Shown piece by piece: positions 43,074 to 47,611 of a stretch of DNA of 47,611 nt. A model generated the notes under the pieces. The model had not been told where the DNA came from. It searched no databases and was given only the letters and a program-made list of their open reading frames with translations. The DNA comes from Solobacterium sp. (GTDB lineage: Bacteria > Bacillota_I > Bacilli_A > Erysipelotrichales > Erysipelotrichaceae), in NCBI GenBank assembly GCA_017421125.1, contig JAFOMZ010000095.1:1-47611 (forward strand). The letters are read 5' to 3'. The position numbers were made by a program, and so were the translations under genes. Position 1 is the first letter of the stretch. Every line of letters starts with the position of its first letter.

Positions 43074-44003
43074 TTATTGTAAAAGGATCAGGGCGATCTG
43101 CTGTTCTTCCGCAAATACAACGGAAAGAACACCGGTGATCGACATCAGAAGCATCCATTTCTGAAGCCTCTGCCTGGTGACCGGAGTATCTGTCTGAAAC
43201 CGGATGTTGATCTTCCGGCTGCTGTTCATCCGGGCTTTGATCACTGATGATGAAAACTGGAAGAATGAAGCAACAGTCAGCTGATAATGATCAAAATAAT
43301 CATCCGGCTGTGTACATGCAGGATATGCGGAGTGATCCCAGAAATGGTCCTTGGCAAACACCTCATCATTTCTGCAGAACAGGACATGGGCAGGATGACC
43401 TGCTGCCTCACACATCCTGAGATCTGCCGTCATATCCACCTGATACCAATGTCCGTCCAGTCTGATCAGGTTCCATGCATGTCCTTCCCCGCCTGATGTT
43501 CCCTGGATCAGGATACAGTCCAGGCCGCAGCACCCGCACAGGTACTGATACATTTTGGAAATGCCGTCACAGACAGCGGTACCCTCGGTCAGGAAGCCTT
43601 TGATCGTATGTTCCGTGATTCCGTCAATGAAACAATAGCGGATCATGGAACCGAGCGTATCATATATCACAGCTGCTTTATCCCAGTCATCCATATCATC
43701 GCTCACAACAGACAGAAAAAGCTTCTTCATATGTTCAAGCTTTTCCACTGCTGCACTGTTATATTCCGTATATGTCATGCGGAAAAACTTTTTCAGGTAC
43801 AGATCCACATACTGAAAACTCCGGAAATCAACATCCATCAATTCCGGATGATCTGCGATAATGCCCTGCATCAGGTCTGTCGGGACCAGCTTTGTATAAG
43901 GAACATCGATCACGGTCTGACGATGTCGTAATCCGTTCAGCAGCTGGTCATATGCTTTCTGGTCCTGCGGGGATAGTCTGTGTCGGTAATATGTATAAAC
44001 CAT
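43074..44003 (-). CDS. Transglutaminase-like domain protein
   Basis: A 309-residue protein. The middle carries a transglutaminase-core pattern: Cys in GTAVCDGISKMYQYLC, His in GGEGHAWNLIRL and Asp in HWYQVDMTADL. Bacterial proteins of this type are usually proteases or amidases rather than cross-linking enzymes. The N-terminal third (LNGLRHRQTVIDVPYTKLVP) looks like the helical region that often precedes this core. The last 70 residues end in a hydrophobic stretch (WMLLMSITGVLSVVFAEEQQ) that could be a C-terminal membrane anchor. No signal peptide. The start has only a weak ribosome binding site, so the start position is moderately certain. Confidence 0.78.
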   Translation of the reverse strand: MVYTYYRHRLSPQDQKAYDQLLNGLRHRQTVIDVPYTKLVPTDLMQGIIADHPELMDVDFRSFQYVDLYLKKFFRMTYTEYNSAAVEKLEHMKKLFLSVVSDDMDDWDKAAVIYDTLGSMIRYCFIDGITEHTIKGFLTEGTAVCDGISKMYQYLCGCCGLDCILIQGTSGGEGHAWNLIRLDGHWYQVDMTADLRMCEAAGHPAHVLFCRNDEVFAKDHFWDHSAYPACTQPDDYFDHYQLTVASFFQFSSSVIKARMNSSRKINIRFQTDTPVTRQRLQKWMLLMSITGVLSVVFAEEQQIALILLQ

Positions 44004-44105
44004 GGCTATATCTTACTGATTTTCAGAAATACAGTCCATATTCATGCAGTTTAAGATATTCTGCATTGATCTGATATGATTACAATATGCAGGGAGGATC
44101 CCAAT

Positions 44106-44945
44106 ATGAAATTGCCTAAACTGATCGCAGCGGATATCGACGGCACACTGGTCAACGATGACGGTGAGATGCTGGACCTGACCCGCAGCGCATTGAAAAT
44201 ACTGCACCAGCATGGAATTCTTCTGGGCATTGCCAGCGGCAGAGAATACGATGCGACGATCAAAGATAAAATCAGAAAATGGGACTTTGAAGATCCGGGA
44301 TTTGATATGATGATCGGCCTGAACGGCGGACAGATCTATGACAGAGCTTCCGGCAATATACATCAGTTCAATGAACTTCAGCCTGACACGATCAGAGAGA
44401 TCATCCTGATGATGGAACCCCTTGATCTGAATCCTTTTCTGTACAGAAACGGAAAGCAATTCGTAAAACGGATCGATGAGAATGTACGTGCATCATCTGC
44501 CAGAAACCACCAGGCTGTGGTCGCTGCAGAAGATATTTCCGAGATGTGGGCCGGTAAATGTCCAAAGATCATGTTCCGTGTCCCTGCTGAACGCATGCCG
44601 GAAGTGGAACAATGGGCTTTTGCCCACCAGACACCGGCATGGAAAGCTTTCAAAACACAGACGACCATGCTGGAATTCTGTGATCCTCAGATCAACAAAG
44701 GATTCGGCCTGAAGGAATATGAAAAACTGTACGGCATCCGCGCGGAAGACGTGATGGCTTTCGGAGACATGTCCAACGACAACGAACTGCTTGAAACAGC
44801 CGGCTGGGGTGTCTGCCTGAAGAACGGTGCCGATGACACCAAGGCATGTGCAGACGCTGTTACCGAATATACAAACAACGAAGACGGAATGGGTCATTAC
44901 CTTTATGACCATGTACTGCCGCTTCTGGAGGAAAAATGCAGCTGA
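44106..44945 (+). CDS. Cof-type HAD hydrolase (second copy)
   Basis: A 279-residue HAD IIB-type phosphatase. The motif DIDGTL (about 10-15) carries the nucleophile; GIASGREYDATI is motif II; a cap domain follows; NKGFGLKEYEKLYGI holds the lysine; and FGDMSNDNELLETAGWGVCL is the acidic motif III/IV. It is only distantly similar to the other Cof-type copy at 39818-40654. The start at 44106 is supported by CAGGGAGGATCCCAAT. Its stop lies inside the next gene (overlap 10 bases), so the two are translated together and may act on the same sugar or polyol. Confidence 0.9.
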   Translation: MKLPKLIAADIDGTLVNDDGEMLDLTRSALKILHQHGILLGIASGREYDATIKDKIRKWDFEDPGFDMMIGLNGGQIYDRASGNIHQFNELQPDTIREIILMMEPLDLNPFLYRNGKQFVKRIDENVRASSARNHQAVVAAEDISEMWAGKCPKIMFRVPAERMPEVEQWAFAHQTPAWKAFKTQTTMLEFCDPQINKGFGLKEYEKLYGIRAEDVMAFGDMSNDNELLETAGWGVCLKNGADDTKACADAVTEYTNNEDGMGHYLYDHVLPLLEEKCS

Positions 44946-45676
44946 ACAGAACTTGTTATTTTGCCGGAGCTACAGGAAATATCGGACAGGGTGCTGTCAA
45001 AGCACTGGCATCGCAGGGCATGAATGTCATCATGGCCACCCATGATCCCGACAGTGCTGCCGCTATCATCAGTGCCTGTGCAGGAATGGAAGGAACGGTT
45101 ACCGCTGTTTCCAATCAGCAGCCTCTGGAGGAGGTCCTCCGACAGGCAGCAGAACGTTTCGGCTCCGTTGATGTTTATATCAATACGACCGGCTCATTAA
45201 GTGTACCGAAACCGTTCGGCACATTTACAGAAGCAGAAATAATGAAGAAGCTTTCCCATCATATTGCGGATCCGTTTCTGGAACTGCAGGCATTCCTGCC
45301 CTATCTGAAACAAAGCAGATATCCCAGGATCATACTGTGTTCCTCTGCCGGAGCTTCAACAGGGATCCTGCAGGAAAATATACTCGACTCTGTAGCCAGA
45401 GGCGGTGTGATATCCATGACATACTGTCTTGCAAGGGAACTGATGCCGTACGGCATTACCGTGAACTGCATCGCCCGCAGCGGCATGGTCAACGATCATG
45501 ACAGCCATTCCCCTGCCACACTGGATGCCTCGGTCATCCTGCCGGATATCCCCATGAAACGCAATGGAACGCCTGAAGAGTTCGGAGCGCTTGCGGCATA
45601 CATCGCATCAGAGGAAGCGTCATTTATCACAGGTCAGGTCTTCCATCTGGACGGCGGTCTTTCCATCGGTGTCTGA
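44936..45676 (+). CDS. SDR-family protein lacking the catalytic Tyr and Lys
   Basis: A 246-residue Rossmann protein. The cofactor loop AGATGNIGQG (Gly11, 14, 17) is intact, and NTTGS stands in for NNAG; Ser136-Ser137 fit the catalytic Ser. At the active-site YxxxK position the sequence is ILDSVARGGVISMTY: Asp151 replaces Tyr and Arg155 replaces Lys (codons GAC and AGA). The C-terminal ITGQVFHLDGGLSIG is normal SDR. The fold is therefore kept but usual dehydrogenase chemistry is unlikely. It overlaps the upstream phosphatase by 10 bases. Its ribosome binding site (CTGGAGG) lies within that gene. Confidence 0.85.
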   Translation: MQLNRTCYFAGATGNIGQGAVKALASQGMNVIMATHDPDSAAAIISACAGMEGTVTAVSNQQPLEEVLRQAAERFGSVDVYINTTGSLSVPKPFGTFTEAEIMKKLSHHIADPFLELQAFLPYLKQSRYPRIILCSSAGASTGILQENILDSVARGGVISMTYCLARELMPYGITVNCIARSGMVNDHDSHSPATLDASVILPDIPMKRNGTPEEFGALAAYIASEEASFITGQVFHLDGGLSIGV

Positions 45677-45890
45677 GCATGCATGTATTTTGGAAGATTC
45701 TGAAATCGCTATCATCCTGTTGTTTTAGCATTCACCCCGTAAAAAGCATCAAATCCGCATAAATAAGCAATGAAAACACCTCAAAAAACTGTCGTTTTTT
45801 TCATCCGTCTGTTATTTTGTTATACTTATTTGTTATAAAAACGCTTTTCTTTACATTTCGGTTGTATATAATAACAGCATTGGAGGTTGT
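45677..45890. other. Gene-free stretch between SDR-like and IIB-like genes
   Basis: AT-rich. Only possible -10 boxes (TGTTATACT near 45821 and TATAAT near 45870) for the following gene are visible; no clear terminator, riboswitch or coding frame was found. Confidence 0.5.
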
Positions 45891-46289
45891 ATGTTGAGGA
45901 TTGCTATTTGCTGCGGTGAAGGCTTCGCATCAGGTTTTCTCGCAAAAAGACTGGATGCACAAAGAGCGAAACTGGGATTAAAAGACAAGTGTTCCTTTAT
46001 TTTTATTCCGTTCGTTCAACTCTACGGCCGCCAGAATGAAGTGGACATTGCATTTTTGATGGCACATGTTGAAGCAGCTGCGAAAGCTGATACGCGGGAA
46101 TATTCGATCCCTCTGTATGTCATGCCTTACAAGGTAGCAGCCGCGACCCCGCCTAATGTATACTTTGAAGACGCTGAAGATCTGATGGAAATGGCAAACG
46201 GGAAAGGCGGACTGATCTGCTTCCCCGGTGAAGAAATGTCAGCCATTGTCAACAGGAATAAGTCTCATCGCTCTACTGTGAAAAAATAA
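45891..46289 (+). CDS. Orphan PTS EIIB-like (lactose/cellobiose type) protein, copy 2
   Basis: A 132-residue protein. MLRIAICCGEGFASGFLAKR has Cys7-Cys8 in the EIIB phosphorylation loop; Cys8 aligns with Cys8 of the copy at 13065-13493. The middle (VDIAFLMAHVEAAAKADT, then PLYVMPYKVAAATPP) fits the EIIB fold. The C-terminal tail (YFEDAEDLME...CFPGEEMSAI...SHRSTVKK) matches the tail of the other copy. No EIIC or EIIA is adjacent; the next gene is a phosphoesterase. TTGGAGGTTGT is a good ribosome binding site. It may be a signalling or carrier protein rather than a transport subunit. Confidence 0.66.
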   Translation: MLRIAICCGEGFASGFLAKRLDAQRAKLGLKDKCSFIFIPFVQLYGRQNEVDIAFLMAHVEAAAKADTREYSIPLYVMPYKVAAATPPNVYFEDAEDLMEMANGKGGLICFPGEEMSAIVNRNKSHRSTVKK

Positions 46290-46415
46290 GGTGCTCCGGC
46301 ATCTTTTTTCTTCGGCATCATTATTTATCTTTTATTAAATTGTCAAAAGAAATCGTGTTCTTTCTTTCAATAACATTCTTTTTTTTGTATGATTTTGATA
46401 GGAGGATCAAATCAT

Positions 46416-47339
46416 ATGATCTATGTTACAGGCGATATTCACGGCTATAGCGGGGATATCAAAAAGCTGACAGCGAAGAATGTAACCAGTAAGCTTACGA
46501 AGAATGATTACCTTATAATTTGCGGTGATTTTGGGCTGGTCTGGGATACAAAGCATGAGACGATGAAAGAGAAAATGTGGATCAAATGGCTGCAGGACCA
46601 GGCATGGACAACTCTGTTTGTCGACGGAAACCATGAATGCTTCCCGAGACTGTATACATATCCCGAGAAGGACTGGAATGGCGGAAAAGTCCACGAGATC
46701 AGAAGTAAAATCCTTCATCTTGAGCGCGGTTATGTTTTCGAACTGGAAGGAAAGAAGATCTTTACATTAGGCGGAGCAACTTCTCATGACAGAGGACCGG
46801 CAACCGGTGATATGGCCAGTGTTGGCAAGTACTGGTGGCCTGAAGAACTGCCGAGCGCAGAAGAATTTGCCAGAGCTACAGCTTCTCTTGATGCATGCGG
46901 ACGCAAGGTAGACTATATCATTACACACTGCCTTCCCACAAAGCTTCAGGACGTCATTTCAAACAATGAATACTTCAACGATGCATTGACAGATTATCTG
47001 CAGGGCCTTGTGGATACAGTTGAATATGACCACTGGTACTGCGGGCATTACCATGTTGACCGCGCCATGACAGACAAGATCACGGTCCTGTTCAGCAGTG
47101 TGCTGGAGATCGGCTCCAGGCTGCAGGAAGTTACCCGTGAACTGGGCGTTCCGATCTACAAAAAAGGCAAGACTGTCCGCTTCATGTACAACGGCAGTGA
47201 AGAAAAAGGTCAGATCGTCAGAGTCATGCCATGGGGCAATCCTGCCAAAAAGGGAGAACCCTGCTACAACATTCAGTTCCTGAATTCCGCAAAGCAGGCA
47301 CTGATGGTAAAGGAATCAGACATCATCGACGTTGCTTAA
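46416..47339 (+). CDS. Metallophosphoesterase
   Basis: A 307-residue calcineurin-like phosphoesterase. The metal-binding motifs are all present in order: GDIHG (6-10), CGDFGLVWD, DGNHE, THCLPTK and CGHYHVDR. A C-terminal extension of about 70 residues (KTVRFMYNGSEEKGQIVRVM, then FLNSAKQALMVKESDII) resembles a small beta-barrel. Substrate unknown. I set the start at 46416 because AGGAGGATCAAATCAT precedes it; a longer frame from 46389 would put the start before that site. Followed by its own terminator. Confidence 0.88.
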   Translation: MIYVTGDIHGYSGDIKKLTAKNVTSKLTKNDYLIICGDFGLVWDTKHETMKEKMWIKWLQDQAWTTLFVDGNHECFPRLYTYPEKDWNGGKVHEIRSKILHLERGYVFELEGKKIFTLGGATSHDRGPATGDMASVGKYWWPEELPSAEEFARATASLDACGRKVDYIITHCLPTKLQDVISNNEYFNDALTDYLQGLVDTVEYDHWYCGHYHVDRAMTDKITVLFSSVLEIGSRLQEVTRELGVPIYKKGKTVRFMYNGSEEKGQIVRVMPWGNPAKKGEPCYNIQFLNSAKQALMVKESDIIDVA

Positions 47340-47361
47340 CAAACACACTCTTTCAGCAGAA

Positions 47362-47389
47362 AGCCAGGCGCGCATGCACCTGGCTTTTT
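47362..47389 (+). terminator. Terminator of the metallophosphoesterase gene
   Basis: AGCCAGG and CCTGGCT form a 7-pair stem with a 10-base loop, followed by TTTT. Confidence 0.8.
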
Positions 47390-47400
47390 ATTGACACCGA

Positions 47401-47430
47401 ATAAAAATGAGGACCGTGTGATCCTCATTT
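47401..47430 (-). terminator. Terminator of the zinc-ribbon gene
   Basis: AAATGAGGA and TCCTCATTT form a 9-pair stem with an 8-base loop; on the minus strand TTTATT follows. Confidence 0.75.
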
Positions 47431-47440
47431 GTCAGATTCC

Positions 47441-47611
47441 TTAGTGAAGCTTTGTACCGCACTGCGGGCAGAATACTTCATCCCCGTCAAGTTCAGCACC
47501 GCATTCCGGGCAGAATGTCTTTTCTTTTTCCAGTTTTTCACCGCAGTTCTTGCAGAAGATGGAGCCGATCCTGTTCTCCGATCCGCAATGAGGGCAGATC
47601 ACAACTTCAGG
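47441..47611 (-). CDS. Double zinc-ribbon protein (C-terminal fragment, cut by window edge)
   Basis: The last 56 residues are visible, ending CGTKLH. Three Cys pairs of zinc-ribbon type appear in CPHCGSENRIGSIFCKNCG, FCPECG and FCPQCG. Such modules bind zinc structurally and often sit in membrane or regulatory proteins; the rest of the protein lies outside the window, so no function is assigned. The stop codon is TAA. Confidence 0.75.
   Translation of the reverse strand, partial: PEVVICPHCGSENRIGSIFCKNCGEKLEKEKTFCPECGAELDGDEVFCPQCGTKLH

Noticed and set aside
45770-45838. 22-codon frame upstream of the second IIB-like gene
   Set aside because: No ribosome binding site, no regulatory codon run and no following terminator hairpin.

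Overview
The window looks like a chromosomal segment of a moderate-GC, low-to-mid 40s percent GC Gram-positive bacterium (Bacillota). The reasons are strong GGAGG-type ribosome binding sites, lipobox lipoproteins, an AddAB (rather than RecBCD) helicase-nuclease, an XpaC-like protein, PRD/PTS-type regulation and an EpsC-type serine acetyltransferase. An Erysipelotrichia-like gut commensal is my best guess, but that is inference. I see no rRNA, tRNA, CRISPR array, transposase or phage gene. Genes are packed tightly; no gene-free stretch exceeds about 240 bases.

Layout. 1-3.1 kb: a truncated cytidylate-kinase-like gene, a two-gene operon (sortase-like lipoprotein, ceramidase-like protein) and a divergent esterase. 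3.2-8.1 kb: a complete polyamine import operon, regulator-potA-potB-potC-potD, with one promoter and one terminator; its PotA carries an unusual insertion. 8.2-11.1 kb: a cysteine operon (cysK-cysE-SagB-type oxidoreductase) preceded by what looks like a cysteine-codon leader peptide and transcription attenuator, the strongest new regulatory signal here. 11.1-22.5 kb: transporters and metabolic enzymes: two MATE exporters each divergent from a GNAT acetyltransferase, a 6-phospho-beta-glucosidase, a paired chromate transporter with pepC, an EamA transporter and a gamma-glutamyltransferase. 22.6-31.2 kb: a 1447-residue secreted repeat protein, then a three-gene operon of unknown role (unknown protein, XpaC-like membrane protein, two-domain AAA+ protein whose first ATPase site looks dead). 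31.3-37.1 kb: addB-addA. 37.1-47.6 kb: a PRD regulator and a run of housekeeping or accessory enzymes (ThpR, two Cof-type phosphatases, Nif3-like, nitrilase-like, transglutaminase-like, SDR-like, metallophosphoesterase), ending in a partial zinc-ribbon gene.

How parts may work together. Polyamine import (pot operon), a spermidine acetyltransferase-like GNAT and a MATE exporter lie within 10 kb and could form a polyamine balance set. Cysteine synthesis (cysK, cysE) is probably switched by cysteine supply through the leader peptide. Two orphan PTS IIB-like paralogues, about 32 kb apart, share a C-terminal tail and lack any EIIC partner in the window.

All calls come from reading the sequence and recalled family motifs; no database search was run. 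Promoter and terminator calls are by eye.
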